Positions 17,670-27,266 of a DNA stretch of 64,000 bases are shown one piece after another (the first letter of the stretch is position 1; every line of letters begins with the position of its first letter). Source of the DNA: Flagellimonas chongwuensis (GTDB lineage: Bacteria; Bacteroidota; Bacteroidia; Flavobacteriales; Flavobacteriaceae); contig NZ_WYET01000004.1 in NCBI RefSeq assembly GCF_013376415.1, positions 310,001 through 374,000 on the forward strand, given 5' to 3'. Below the pieces are notes generated by a model, which was not told the origin of the DNA, did not search any database, and saw nothing but the letters and a program-made list of their open reading frames with translations. The position numbers were made by a program, and so were the translations under genes.

Positions 17670-17690
17670 ATTAATCGTAATATTGCAATA
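17670..17690. promoter_or_regulatory. Candidate ArsR operator, copy 2
   Basis: Identical over 21 bases to 17292-17312, including TAATATTGCAAT, and placed 11 bases before the DUF6428 start codon. There is no well-spaced -33 element, so it may act as an internal operator and not a full promoter. Confidence 0.6.
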
Positions 17691-17701
17691 AATATAGGGA
17701 T

Positions 17702-18169
17702 ATGAAATTAGAAGAAGTTAAATCAGTATTGACCCAATTGGACACCATAGCGTTTCAATTACCGAATGGGGATTTGGTTCCCAATCATTTTCATGTGACC
17801 GAAGTAGGTAAAATCACCAAGCATTTTATTGACTGCGGTGGAACAGTTCGAAACGAGGAGGTGGTCAACTTTCAACTTTGGAACGCCGATGATTACGACC
17901 ATAGACTTCATCCAGAGAAATTGGTCCATATTATAGAATTGTCCCAAAAAACGTTGGGCTTCGGCAATCTAGACGTAGAAGTGGAATACCAAGGGCAGAC
18001 CATTGAAAAATTTGACCTTGATTTTGACGGAACCAACTTTCTATTGACCACCAAACAAACGGATTGTTTGGCCAAAGACAATTGTGGCATCCCAGCCGAA
18101 AAGCCCAAAGTAAAATTATCCGAATTACAAAACACTCCAACCTGCGCTCCTGGAAGTGGATGCTGCTAA
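17702..18169 (+). CDS. DUF6428-family protein of the arsenic operon
   Basis: A 155-residue soluble protein of the family I recognise as DUF6428, often found beside arsR in Bacteroidota. It starts MKLEEVKSVLTQLD and has a central HFHVTEVG segment. The C-terminal third holds clustered cysteines (DCLAKDNCG and the terminal APGSGCC), suggesting thiol binding of a metalloid, but no biochemical role is known to me. It lies between arsR and arsC with its own operator-like repeat upstream. Confidence 0.8.
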   Translation: MKLEEVKSVLTQLDTIAFQLPNGDLVPNHFHVTEVGKITKHFIDCGGTVRNEEVVNFQLWNADDYDHRLHPEKLVHIIELSQKTLGFGNLDVEVEYQGQTIEKFDLDFDGTNFLLTTKQTDCLAKDNCGIPAEKPKVKLSELQNTPTCAPGSGCC

Positions 18170-18179
18170 AACCCTACCT

Positions 18180-18797
18180 ATGGCACTTTTTGAAAATTTA
18201 AACCAATTTGTTTCCGATTTGGATACAACATCCATTGCTGCGGAAAGAAAACTTACCTTATCACCACTTGTGGAGTATATTCAGGAAAAATTGGATAAGG
18301 ACCAATCCATCCGACTGAATTTAATCTGCACACATAACTCGCGAAGAAGTCATTTATCACAAGTTTGGGCGCAGACCATGGCGCATCATTTTGGGATTAA
18401 TAATGTGAACTGTTATTCTGGGGGAACAGAAGCCACTGCCCTATTTCCGATGGTGGCTTCAACTTTAGCAAGCGCTGGGTTTGAAATAAACATGCTCTCC
18501 GAAGGAAAAAACCCTGTGTATGGCATCAAGTTTTCCGAAAACGAATACCCTGTCATCTGTTTTTCCAAACGAATGGATGATGATTTCAACCCAAAATCAG
18601 ATTTTGCGGCCATTATGACCTGTTCCCAAGCTGATGAGGGCTGTCCGTTCGTTCCCGGTGCAGAAAAACGCATACCTATCACCTACGACGAACCCAAAGC
18701 ATTTGATGGCACACCGGAACAAGCCGAAAAATATAAGGAGCGAAGCTTACAAATCGCAACTGAAATGTTTTATGTCTTTTCCCAAATTCAGAAATAA
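18180..18797 (+). CDS. arsC: Thioredoxin-type arsenate reductase / low-molecular-weight phosphatase family
   Basis: 205 residues from ATG 18180; the longer GTG reading at 18156 would overlap the upstream gene. The phosphatase loop is CTHNSRRS at about residues 51-58, supplying the nucleophilic cysteine and arginine. Two further cysteines in [12 protein letters not shown] are spaced seven apart, like Cys82 and Cys89 of Staphylococcus aureus ArsC, which relay the disulfide to thioredoxin. A roughly 40-residue N-terminal helix precedes the usual start of the fold. It should reduce As(V) to As(III) for the Acr3 pump. It ends on the first base of acr3. Confidence 0.88.
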   Translation: MALFENLNQFVSDLDTTSIAAERKLTLSPLVEYIQEKLDKDQSIRLNLICTHNSRRSHLSQVWAQTMAHHFGINNVNCYSGGTEATALFPMVASTLASAGFEINMLSEGKNPVYGIKFSENEYPVICFSKRMDDDFNPKSDFAAIMTCSQADEGCPFVPGAEKRIPITYDEPKAFDGTPEQAEKYKERSLQIATEMFYVFSQIQK

Positions 18798-19855
18798 TGG
18801 CGATTAAAAAATTAAGCTTTTTAGATAAAAACCTTACCCTTTGGATTTTTGTCGCCATGGCGGTAGGAGTCGGAATCGGTTATTTTTTTCCAAGCTTCCC
18901 CGATTTCGTCAACGAATTCAGTAGTGGCACAACCAATATCCCCATTGCCATTGGATTGATTTTAATGATGTACCCTCCCTTGGCCAAGGTAAAATATTCC
19001 TTGCTACCCAAGGTTTTTCAAAACACCAAGATCCTTTCCATATCCCTGTTCTTAAATTGGATTGTTGGCCCAATTTTAATGTTTGCATTGGCAATTATTT
19101 TTTTGAGGGATTATCCCGAATATATGGTCGGGCTTATTTTAATTGGGTTGGCTCGTTGCATTGCCATGGTGTTGGTGTGGAACGATCTGGCCGAAGGAAG
19201 CAGCGAATATGGTGCCGGTTTGGTGGCACTGAACAGTATTTTTCAGGTTTTTGCCTATAGTTTTTATGCTTGGATCTTCATCACCGTACTCCCACCCTAT
19301 TTTGGGTTTGAAGGTGCTATTGTTGACATATCCATTGGCACTATCGCAGAGAGTGTGGCCATTTACCTAGGGATCCCTTTTTTAATGGGAATTTTGAGTC
19401 GTCAAATCCTGGTGAAATCTAAGGGCGAGACTTGGTACACCAAAAAGTTTATTCCTGCTATTTCTCCCATAACCTTGATTGCTCTTTTGTTTACCATTGT
19501 GATCATGTTTTCCTTAAAAGGTGAATTGATTGTGGAGATTCCTTTGGATGTATTGATCATTGCAGTTCCATTGTTGATCTATTTTGCTTTGATGTTTATT
19601 ATTGGTTTTTTCACCACAAAAGCCATGGGGGCCGAATACGACAAAACTGCTGCAGTCGCCTTCACGGCCGCGGGAAACAACTTTGAGCTGGCCATTGCCG
19701 TTGCCATTGCTGTTTTTGGTTTGAATTCCGGACAGGCATTTACAGGGGTAATTGGGCCATTGGTAGAAGTACCAGCATTGATTTTATTGGTAAAAGTTTC
19801 ATTCTGGCTAAAGAAAAAATATTTCACACCTAAAAAAGTAGAAGTCCAAGGTTAA
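18797..19855 (+). CDS. acr3: Arsenite efflux transporter of the Acr3 family
   Basis: A 352-residue bile/arsenite/riboflavin-transporter-fold protein with ten hydrophobic segments. The Acr3 signature [22 protein letters not shown] at about residues 112-133 contains the cysteine required for As(III) transport, and [20 protein letters not shown] lies at about 291-310. It exports arsenite using membrane potential and needs no ATPase. Its start overlaps the arsC stop by one base. Confidence 0.96.
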   Translation: MAIKKLSFLDKNLTLWIFVAMAVGVGIGYFFPSFPDFVNEFSSGTTNIPIAIGLILMMYPPLAKVKYSLLPKVFQNTKILSISLFLNWIVGPILMFALAIIFLRDYPEYMVGLILIGLARCIAMVLVWNDLAEGSSEYGAGLVALNSIFQVFAYSFYAWIFITVLPPYFGFEGAIVDISIGTIAESVAIYLGIPFLMGILSRQILVKSKGETWYTKKFIPAISPITLIALLFTIVIMFSLKGELIVEIPLDVLIIAVPLLIYFALMFIIGFFTTKAMGAEYDKTAAVAFTAAGNNFELAIAVAIAVFGLNSGQAFTGVIGPLVEVPALILLVKVSFWLKKKYFTPKKVEVQG

Positions 19856-19927
19856 ATCACCATTTTAAAAATTCATGGAGTTTAGTAAATTCGACTACAC
19901 TAAAATTTCAAACAAACTAAACTCATT

Positions 19928-20875
19928 ATGACTAAAACAATAGCTTTTCTTGGATTATTGGCATTACTACTGTCCTGCAATTCAAAAAAGGACAATACCC
20001 AACGTGAACTTGGCTTGGTTTACAATGTTTTAAGGGATTTTGACATTGAGAACTATGAGATTTTTTCAATGAACCTCGATGGGTCCAACAAAAAAAACAT
20101 TACCGACCTGTACCCTGTGGATTGGACCTATTATTCTTATGAAGATACCTTGTATTTTATTTCTGATAGAGGAGCGTGCAAACGTTGTTATTTTTTGTAC
20201 AAAAGCAACTTTAATGGAGAAAACGTTCAAAAAGTTAGTGATCTGGAGTTGGCTGATAGCTGGATGAGCAGCAGAAAGAATGGCACCGAACTTATCGTAA
20301 AGCCCAAGCTGATAACAGAATCTACATTTTACATTCTAAACCAAAATGGAGAGATCATAGATCGATTGGACACAAAACTAGCTTTTGCTGCTGATCCCTT
20401 GTTTGTAAATAATGGAAAACAAGTCGTTTTTAGAGGCGGAAAAACAGTTCGCAAAGAGATTAACGGTTTTAATGAAGAGCTTTACATTATTGATGTGGAT
20501 GGAAAAAATCGAAAGCAACTTACTCATTATCCCGAAAAAGACTCTACCGCTGGAAAGTATGAGTATAGGGCCGGTGCCCCAAGACTACACCCAACCGAAA
20601 ACTTTGTTACATATCAAAGTAAGCAAAATGGCAAGTATAGTTTATATGCCGTTAGTTTGGATGGGAGCAAAACATGGAAGTTGACAGAAAATGCTCAAAA
20701 CGAGGGTTGGCATGATTGGAGTCCCGATGGCAAGTGGTTGGCCATTGAACTTTTCGACGATGAACAAACACAATTTCATATTGGCTTGATGAATTGGGAC
20801 ACCAAGGAAATGAAAATCTTGACCGACGATACCTTCAAGTATCAACAAGCTCCGAACTTTATCTACAAAGATTAA
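19928..20875 (+). CDS. TolB-like beta-propeller lipoprotein
   Basis: 315 residues with a lipoprotein signal (FLGLLALLLSCNSKK; lipid cysteine about residue 18). The rest is a six-bladed propeller of PD40/TolB-like repeats, with SMNLDGSNKKNITD, IDVDGKNRKQLTHY and LHPTENFVTYQS as typical blades ending in DWSPDGKWLAI. Such proteins sit in the periplasm or outer membrane and mediate protein contacts. No catalytic residues are evident. It has its own intergenic region and no obvious partner. Confidence 0.8.
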   Translation: MTKTIAFLGLLALLLSCNSKKDNTQRELGLVYNVLRDFDIENYEIFSMNLDGSNKKNITDLYPVDWTYYSYEDTLYFISDRGACKRCYFLYKSNFNGENVQKVSDLELADSWMSSRKNGTELIVKPKLITESTFYILNQNGEIIDRLDTKLAFAADPLFVNNGKQVVFRGGKTVRKEINGFNEELYIIDVDGKNRKQLTHYPEKDSTAGKYEYRAGAPRLHPTENFVTYQSKQNGKYSLYAVSLDGSKTWKLTENAQNEGWHDWSPDGKWLAIELFDDEQTQFHIGLMNWDTKEMKILTDDTFKYQQAPNFIYKD

Positions 20876-21017
20876 ATTGTAGGTTACACAAGTGCTTTTT
20901 ATCTATAAAATCAATTTTTCTTGTCATTGGGGTAGGGTTTATTCCACCTAACTTGTTTATTTGGTAGAAATCGCACAGGGATAATTCTGCCCTGAAAAAT
21001 TTTAAAAACCCCATACT

Positions 21018-21926
21018 ATGAGAACAAAGATTTTTAGCAGTTTATTTGCCGTAATGACCTTATTTTTTGTAAGCTGCTCCGATGATGAAGGAAACGGAGG
21101 AAATCCACAAGGAACAGGCACGCTTTCTGTGCAAATGACCGACGCTCCTTTTCCTTATGAATTAATTGCAGAAGCAAACGTTACCGTGTATAAAGTAGAG
21201 GCTCGTCGCGTTTCCGAAGACGATGATGATGATGCCCTTACTACAAGCCCGTACATAACCTTGATGGAAGAAGAAATAGAAACAAACCTATTGGAACTGA
21301 CCAATGGATTGACTCTTCAATTGGCAGAAATTGAGGTTCCTGTTGGGACTTATGATCAGGTTCGCGTATACGTTAAGGGCGTAAATGTAGTTTTAACCGA
21401 TGGAACGGTTTATGAGCTAAAGGTTCCCAGTGGTGACTCATCCGGAATTAAAGTATTTATAGACCCAGGAATTACTGTAGTAGGCGGTTTATCTTCCGAT
21501 TTATTACTGGATTTCGATGTAAGTCGCTCATTTGTGGCAAAAGGCAATATTAGCACAGCCGCAGAAATAAGCGGGTTCAATTTCAAACCTGTAATCAAGG
21601 CCAGTAATCTTTCCACTGCCGGTACACTTTCAGGAAATGTTAGCACTGTTGAAGAGGAAACTCAAATTGGCCTTTTTGGTGCACAAGTTTCTGTATTTGC
21701 AGCGGATACGCTCAACACGACTTCATTTACCGATCCAGATGGTAATTATGCCATTCTAGGTCTGGAAGCCGGTACTTACGAAGTAGTTTCCGAGTTTGAT
21801 GGCTTTATTGCAAGTGATACCATAGAAGTACAAATAAATGCTGCGAACGTTACGACCCAAGATTTTATTCTTGAAGTAGATCCAGATGCAGCTACTGAAG
21901 AAGAAACAACAGAAGGCGGAAATTAA
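21018..21926 (+). CDS. DUF4382 lipoprotein with a carboxypeptidase-regulatory-like domain
   Basis: 302 residues. The lipobox is in FFVSCSDDE (cysteine about residue 20). Residues 33-190 are a DUF4382 domain opening with GTLSVQMTDAPFPY. Residues 205-285 form a CarboxypepD_reg-like beta sandwich (TSFTDPDGNYAILGLEAGTYEVVSE). An acidic, threonine-rich tail follows. It is expected to be surface-exposed or periplasmic and non-enzymatic; its role is unknown. Confidence 0.85.
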   Translation: MRTKIFSSLFAVMTLFFVSCSDDEGNGGNPQGTGTLSVQMTDAPFPYELIAEANVTVYKVEARRVSEDDDDDALTTSPYITLMEEEIETNLLELTNGLTLQLAEIEVPVGTYDQVRVYVKGVNVVLTDGTVYELKVPSGDSSGIKVFIDPGITVVGGLSSDLLLDFDVSRSFVAKGNISTAAEISGFNFKPVIKASNLSTAGTLSGNVSTVEEETQIGLFGAQVSVFAADTLNTTSFTDPDGNYAILGLEAGTYEVVSEFDGFIASDTIEVQINAANVTTQDFILEVDPDAATEEETTEGGN

Positions 21927-21957
21927 CATTCCCGAACACAAACAAATTAAAGAAGAA

Positions 21958-21987
21958 AAAGCCAGGATATATCCTGGCTTTTTTTAT
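21958..21987 (+). terminator. Terminator after the DUF4382 gene
   Basis: Stem AAGCCAGGAT/ATCCTGGCTT followed by a T run. The facing gene ends at 21994, so it may serve both strands. Confidence 0.85.
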
Positions 21988-21993
21988 TAGAAA

Positions 21994-23184
21994 TCATCTT
22001 TCTTTCATGTAATTATCGACAAATTCGATTAAATCCTCTCCATGTAAGTTTTTTGCTAGTACCCTACCCTCCTCATTCAGTAAGAAATTGGCCGGAATAG
22101 TTTTTAAGCGAAAGGCATCCATCAAGGGGTTTTGGTCTCCCAATAAGTGTGAAGCATGTAACCAGCGGTAGGCTCCATCTTTTTTTACGGCATTGTTCCA
22201 CGCCTTTTCACTGCTTTCCAAACCATATGCCACAATCTGAAAACCAGCTGCATTGTATTTCTCCCATAAAGGAAGTAGCACCTTTCTATTTTCCATCCTA
22301 CACGGCGCACACCATGATGCCCAAACATCCAGCAACACCAATCTTTGATTCTCAATCAAGGACTGTAACCGTACCTCTCGCCCATTTTCCATAGGAAGGA
22401 GTAAATCAGGAACTTGATCTCCTATCAAAATGGGTAAATTTTCCTTGTCGGCCATCGAACCCAACTCTTTAGTCCAAGGATGCTCCGGATACAATTTCCT
22501 CCATTTTTCGGATTGATCGTACAGCAATTCGGCAATTCGCTCGTAGTTTCCTTCCGGGCTGGCCCAGCGAAGAGCGACCATTGCAGGGAAGAATTCATCA
22601 GTGTCATCTGCAAAGTCCATCAATTGCTTTTGGTATTCAACAAGCCTCTTTTCACGTTCCAGTAAACCTTCATCCGAAGCTTCTTCTATTGACTGATTTT
22701 TCAACTGTTTTTGATAGGCTTTCAAACGTAAATCCCTCAATTCAATCATTTTACCATTGATAAGCGAAGGCTCCTCCAACGAAAAAGAGGCCTGAAATTG
22801 GGATATCTTGGCATTCACCTTGATGCTTTTTTCCGATTCATACACCAACGGAAAGTAATTATCCGTTTCTGGATTTTCGTTCAATAATTTATTTGCATAT
22901 TTTTCTCCGCTCCTCTGAACCACTATCTCCAGCAATACAGGAGCTTTCATTTCAGGTGGATTTGTAAACTCAAAGCTTCCACTCTCATCAATTTGGGCCG
23001 AATCCAATACCTTACCAACAAAACTTTGGGCCACAGCATCAAATTTTTCGGGAACAACCAGGTATACCATAGGTTTCCAATCTTCACCACCCTCCAAATC
23101 TATGGTCCCGGACAACCATGCTTCCTTGGAACAGGATTGCATCAAAAACAGGAAAAGCAAAGAGAATTTGAGTAAATTTTTCAT
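21994..23184 (-). CDS. TlpA-like thioredoxin-fold lipoprotein
   Basis: 396 residues from the ATG at 23184, which gives a proper lipoprotein signal (LKFSLLFLFLMQSCSK); the ORF upstream of it adds a non-signal extension and is rejected. The N-terminal half is a DUF4369-like beta domain and helical region. The C-terminal part (about 255-396) is a thioredoxin fold with the active site WASWCAPCRMENR. It probably handles thiol-disulfide exchange in the periplasm. Two further lipoproteins of similar build lie at 39088 and 46143. Confidence 0.85.
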   Translation of the reverse strand: MKNLLKFSLLFLFLMQSCSKEAWLSGTIDLEGGEDWKPMVYLVVPEKFDAVAQSFVGKVLDSAQIDESGSFEFTNPPEMKAPVLLEIVVQRSGEKYANKLLNENPETDNYFPLVYESEKSIKVNAKISQFQASFSLEEPSLINGKMIELRDLRLKAYQKQLKNQSIEEASDEGLLEREKRLVEYQKQLMDFADDTDEFFPAMVALRWASPEGNYERIAELLYDQSEKWRKLYPEHPWTKELGSMADKENLPILIGDQVPDLLLPMENGREVRLQSLIENQRLVLLDVWASWCAPCRMENRKVLLPLWEKYNAAGFQIVAYGLESSEKAWNNAVKKDGAYRWLHASHLLGDQNPLMDAFRLKTIPANFLLNEEGRVLAKNLHGEDLIEFVDNYMKER

Positions 23185-23337
23185 GTCAGTAAAATTAACC
23201 AATTCCCCATTTGATATGATGACTTTGGTCAACCTTAAAAATTAGGCTACATATCAATATGCATTTAATTGTTGCCATTCAGTTAGTTACCATAGAATAG
23301 CCCGACCAAACCAATGTCAAATTCAATCAGTTAAAAA

Positions 23338-23727
23338 ATGAAAACAAAATCAATTGTAAATGCACTACTCAAAATTATCCCGGCCGTAATTTTATTGCAG
23401 ACATTGTTCTTTAAATTTTCAGCAGCACCAGAATCCGTCTACATATTCGAGCAACTAAATCTGGAGCCTTGGGGAAGAATAGGCCTCGGAATAATTGAAT
23501 TGATTGTAGCGGTTCTCATATTAATTCCCAAAACAACTTGCCTTGGGGCTTTGTTGGGCATTGGTATTATGCTCGGTGCCCTATTTTCGCATCTGACCAA
23601 ATTAGGTGTAGTGGTCCAAGATGATGGCGGCACTCTTTTTATTTTAGCCCTGGTTACCTTACTATTCTGCCTAGTTTTAGCTTGGCAACGACGTTACAAC
23701 ATACCATTTATCAAAAATTTGTTCTGA
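23338..23727 (+). CDS. DoxX-family small membrane protein
   Basis: 129 residues with four hydrophobic segments (KIIPAVILLQTLFFKFS, GIIELIVAVLILIP, LLGIGIMLGALFSHL and LFILALVTLLFCLVLAW). This is the DoxX-like four-helix pattern. No redox or cofactor residues are visible and its substrate is unknown. It stands alone on the plus strand, 52 bases before the CsaA-like gene. Confidence 0.8.
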   Translation: MKTKSIVNALLKIIPAVILLQTLFFKFSAAPESVYIFEQLNLEPWGRIGLGIIELIVAVLILIPKTTCLGALLGIGIMLGALFSHLTKLGVVVQDDGGTLFILALVTLLFCLVLAWQRRYNIPFIKNLF

Positions 23728-23779
23728 ATTAAGTCCATCCTTGTCCGATACGGCCCTATTTTTACTTTAAATTTTGAAA

Positions 23780-24133
23780 ATGGACGAGAAGAAAGCATCC
23801 AACGAATTATCTTGGAGCGATTTTACTAAAGTAGAGATGCGGGTTGGAACCATATTGGAAGCCGAAGTGTTTGAAGAAGCTAGAAATCCTGCATATAAAA
23901 TGATCATAGACTTTGGAACTATCGGAAAAAGAAAAACCTCTGCCCAAATCACAGATCTATATACTACCAACGAACTTGTAGGGAAACAGGTGGTTGCTGT
24001 GGTCAACTTTCCACCAAAACAAATTGCCAATATGATGAGCGAATGTTTGGTTCTTGGTGGTATCGGAAAAAACAAAGAAATAACCCTCCTACAACCGGAA
24101 CGAAATATTGAAAACGGCACCCGAATCGGATAA
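23780..24133 (+). CDS. csaA: CsaA-like tRNA-binding-domain protein
   Basis: A 117-residue single OB-fold of the EMAP/CsaA type. FTKVEMRVGTILEAEVFEEARNPAY is at about residues 14-38, GKQVVAVVNFPPKQIANMMSE at about 70-90, and LGGIGKNKEITLLQPE follows. CsaA is a dimeric chaperone linked to protein export. The ATG at 23780 is preferred over the TTG two codons upstream. It is convergent with the antiporter gene, 4 bases apart. Confidence 0.88.
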   Translation: MDEKKASNELSWSDFTKVEMRVGTILEAEVFEEARNPAYKMIIDFGTIGKRKTSAQITDLYTTNELVGKQVVAVVNFPPKQIANMMSECLVLGGIGKNKEITLLQPERNIENGTRIG

Positions 24134-24137
24134 GATT

Positions 24138-25634
24138 TTATTCTGCTAATTCTTCCTTCTTCTCCGCGGTTTTGGACATGGAAAGGGAGGCGTAAACTTT
24201 ATCCAAAATTTCGGGTTTGTCCGTAAGCACCACCAACGTATCATCAGCTTCGATAATGGTAGAGCCATTTGGTGTAAGATAGTTACCATTGCGTTGAATC
24301 ATGGCGATAATGGCCTTTTTGGGAAAATCCAAGTTTACGATTTTTTCCCCAGTGGCAGGACAAGCCCCACTGATGGTTATCTCTTTCATAATTGCTTTTG
24401 GATGTTCCGACAAGAGTTCATCCGTAGGAGAAAGTGGTTTGGCACTCTCGGGCAATCCCACATGCAACCATTTGGCCACAATGGACAAGGTACTCCCCTG
24501 AATCAATACAGAGGTTATCGAAACAAAGAAAACAATATTGAATATGATACTTGCCTTGTCGATGCCCGCCAACAACGGATACGTAGCAAACACAATGGGC
24601 ACAGCCCCTCTTAATCCCACCCAAGAAATGTAAAACCTTCGTCTTAACTTCATTCGAAATGGCAGCAAAGAAAGCATTACCGCCAAGGGGCGTGCAACAA
24701 AAATCAAGAAAAGCGAAATTAACAGCCCTATTCCAATAAACGGAACAATCTGGGTTGGAAATACCAATAGCCCCAATGTAAGGAACAATACGATTTGCAT
24801 GAGCCATGCCAGCCCATCGAACATTCGCATAATGGTTTTTTTATGAATCAGGTTTTGGTTGCCCAAATAGACGGAACATATGTAGATGGCCAAAAATCCA
24901 TTTCCTCCAATAAAATCCGTTGCCGAAAAGGTAATGAACATCAACGCTATGGTCAATACTGGATAAAGCCCTTCAAAATCCAACTGTATTCTGTTGATGA
25001 TTATCTTGCTCAATTTGCCAAACAGGAAACCGGCCGCGCCGCCCAATGCCATTTGTAGAAAAAACATGGGCAATACCGACAAAATATTCCTTTCCGGAAA
25101 CTGCACTAGGGTCAAAAATGCAATGGTAAGCACGTAGGCCATGGGGTCGTTACTACCACTTTCCAGCTCCAACGTAGGCCTAAGGTTCTTTTTTAATGCC
25201 AGATTCTTGCCCCGGAGTATAGAGAAAACTGCAGCGGCATCGGTAGAGGAGACAATGGCGCCCAACAATAAACTTTCGTAAATACTGAAGTCAGTAATCA
25301 AATACACAAAATATCCCAAACCTACGGCAGTTAGTAAAACCCCAATAGTTGAAAGTACTATGCCTTCTTTAAGTACAGGCTTTACGGATTGCCAGTTGGT
25401 ATCGAGACCACCTGAGAAAAGAATAAAGTTCAATGAAACCACCCCAACGAACTGGGCAATCTTTGGATTATCAAAATAAATACCTCCAATACCATCCGAG
25501 CCGGCCAACATACCAATGGTCAAAAACAATAATAAGGTAGGAATACCAAAACGGTAGCTTGTTTTGCCCGCCAAAATACTGATCAGAAGAAGTACCGAAC
25601 CTATTAAGATGATATTTTCAATAGTGATATTCAT
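24138..25634 (-). CDS. K+/H+ antiporter of the CPA1 family (NhaP2/CvrA type)
   Basis: 498 residues. The first 385 or so hold about twelve membrane segments of a Na+/H+-exchanger fold; SSTDAAAVFSIL and ELESGSNDPMAYVL carry the paired acidic residues of the ion site. Residues 400-490 form a cytosolic TrkA-C-like regulatory domain (ITISGACPATGEKIVNLDFP, IIEADDTLVVL). This matches potassium/proton antiporters involved in volume or pH control. It is a monocistronic gene. Confidence 0.92.
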   Translation of the reverse strand: MNITIENIILIGSVLLLISILAGKTSYRFGIPTLLLFLTIGMLAGSDGIGGIYFDNPKIAQFVGVVSLNFILFSGGLDTNWQSVKPVLKEGIVLSTIGVLLTAVGLGYFVYLITDFSIYESLLLGAIVSSTDAAAVFSILRGKNLALKKNLRPTLELESGSNDPMAYVLTIAFLTLVQFPERNILSVLPMFFLQMALGGAAGFLFGKLSKIIINRIQLDFEGLYPVLTIALMFITFSATDFIGGNGFLAIYICSVYLGNQNLIHKKTIMRMFDGLAWLMQIVLFLTLGLLVFPTQIVPFIGIGLLISLFLIFVARPLAVMLSLLPFRMKLRRRFYISWVGLRGAVPIVFATYPLLAGIDKASIIFNIVFFVSITSVLIQGSTLSIVAKWLHVGLPESAKPLSPTDELLSEHPKAIMKEITISGACPATGEKIVNLDFPKKAIIAMIQRNGNYLTPNGSTIIEADDTLVVLTDKPEILDKVYASLSMSKTAEKKEELAE

Positions 25635-26025
25635 TTTAGGCAGGCTTTCTAGTTTGAGGTAATTATTATAAAATATTTGAAGGATAGCTCCTTATAATAT
25701 AGATACATCTTTCAAAAAGCGAAGTTAACTCAATTTGTCCGATATGTGAAGATGTAAGACACTACGATTACCATCAGAATGAATGTAATTGATATTGATT
25801 TTGACCAAATTGAACCTGATTTACAGAAAATAAAATAGGCCGATTAAAACACAAAAAAGACCGTTTAACTGCATTTTTGACGTTCACCACATGTTAATCA
25901 TCTAAAAAATATTCGATGAAATGCACTTTTTAGTCGTTAAAAGTAAAAACCTATGAAAAATTGATAAGTATTCGCCATCAATCTTTTTGATCTTTGCTAT
26001 GTATTAACCCCCAAATCTATACATC
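25635..26025. other. Intergenic region between antiporter and PD40 genes
   Basis: A/T-rich, 391 bases, with the divergent promoters of both genes. I see no gene. TCTTTTTG and GATCTTTG near 25990 are possible -7 boxes for the PD40 gene, but neither is decisive. Confidence 0.6.
26001..26018 (+). promoter_or_regulatory. Leader motif GTATTAACCCCCAAATCT
   Basis: Seven bases before the PD40 start codon. It is 17/18 identical to 27545-27562 before the response-regulator gene, and its core CCCAAATCT recurs at 27250-27258 before the decayed gene. Confidence 0.6.
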
Positions 26026-26874
26026 ATGACACGTTCAACTTTTTACAGCCTAATTGTTTCAGTTACAATATTAGCCGGTCAAACTACATTTGCCCAGGCA
26101 GACGAAAAAATGATCAACGAGACTATGGATGGTAGTGTTTCCACCATTGATGGATACGTACCTTCCATGTCTGTTACCAAAGATGGCAAAACGGCCTACT
26201 TTAGCAAGGGTACCTACGAAAAACCACTTTACGGTGTGTTTTCTAAAAAAGAATTGATTTATCATGTTTATCGTGCCGAGAAAGTTAACGGCGAATGGAC
26301 CAATGTAACTCAACTAGAGGTATGTCCTAAACACTATTCCGCCAAACACCCTACGGTTACAGCCGATGGATCTCGCTTGTTCTTTGCCTCCAATATGAAA
26401 GGTAGCTATGGTAAATATGACATTTATGTAGCTGATATTGCTGCAGATGGAACCCCTGGTGTTTCCAAAAATCTTGGCCCAAAGGTAAATACCAAAGAAG
26501 ATGAGCTTTACCCAAGCATTTACAACGAAACCTTGTTGTTCTTCGCTTCTGAAGGGAGAGATGGTTACGGTGGATTGGACCTTTATGCCTCACAGGTGGT
26601 AAAGAACACGCTTACCACATCCGTAAACTTGGGTGCCCACATTAACAGCAACAGTGACGACTACGCCATTCAATTGAGCCCAGAGAAGAAAATGGGGTTT
26701 GTAGTATCCAATAGAGGATTCAACAATACTGTATCACAATATACTGTGGCATATGGACGTTCAAGTAATCGGGATCAGTACAACGATGTTGCTGATGGAG
26801 ATACAGGACTCCAAACTGTTATGAACGATGACACCAACGAATATGCAGGTGCATCTTTCCAAGACGAAGAATAG
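26026..26874 (+). CDS. Secreted PD40-repeat beta-propeller protein
   Basis: 282 residues with a Sec signal (FYSLIVSVTILAGQTTFAQ). Four or so PD40/WD40-like blades follow, for example MSVTKDGKTAYFSKG, HPTVTADGSRLFFASN, YPSIYNETLLFFASEG and IQLSPEKKMGFVVSN. These repeats are common in Bacteroidota at the front of OmpA-like proteins, including gliding and type IX secretion components, but here the OmpA domain is absent and the protein ends in an acidic tail. Function unknown. It may be co-regulated with the response regulator at 27571 through the shared leader. Confidence 0.8.
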   Translation: MTRSTFYSLIVSVTILAGQTTFAQADEKMINETMDGSVSTIDGYVPSMSVTKDGKTAYFSKGTYEKPLYGVFSKKELIYHVYRAEKVNGEWTNVTQLEVCPKHYSAKHPTVTADGSRLFFASNMKGSYGKYDIYVADIAADGTPGVSKNLGPKVNTKEDELYPSIYNETLLFFASEGRDGYGGLDLYASQVVKNTLTTSVNLGAHINSNSDDYAIQLSPEKKMGFVVSNRGFNNTVSQYTVAYGRSSNRDQYNDVADGDTGLQTVMNDDTNEYAGASFQDEE

Positions 26875-27266
26875 AATACATTAAAATAAAATACTTATTG
26901 AATCGGTCAATAAACCTGAAGTGTCTTGTGATGCTGTTTCATAGCCGAATTTTGAGACACTCATGACCATGATAAGAAAGACAGGGGGAAACTGACAGAC
27001 TATCATAGAAAGCGGGTTGTATTATTTCAATCTGACCGATTTACACCAAGAATAGGATGCTGATGGGACGGCATCCTATTTTTTTGTTTAAAATTCTGAT
27101 ATACAATTAATTGAGAGCAAATCACACTACCCCTTATCCTACTATTCTGAATTAAAAGGTTTCGACAAAAGTGCATTTGAACGAAAACCACTACAAAAAT
27201 TCTGCTCAATAGTTAAAAAATTCTAAATTCACTATTGAAATAATACAATCCCAAATCTATTAAGTC
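26875..27266. other. Intergenic region with an isolated terminator and possible small RNA
   Basis: No convincing protein frame. It contains the 7-base inverted pair AGTGTCT/AGACACT near 26920-26960 and a strong terminator at 27051-27086. That terminator is about 180 bases past the PD40 stop, leaving room for a 3'-UTR-derived or independent small RNA. Confidence 0.45.
27051..27086 (+). terminator. Strong Rho-independent terminator
   Basis: A 10-bp stem AATAGGATGC (27051-27060) with GCATCCTATT (27071-27080), then a run of Ts. It ends whatever transcript crosses 26875-27050. Confidence 0.85.
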
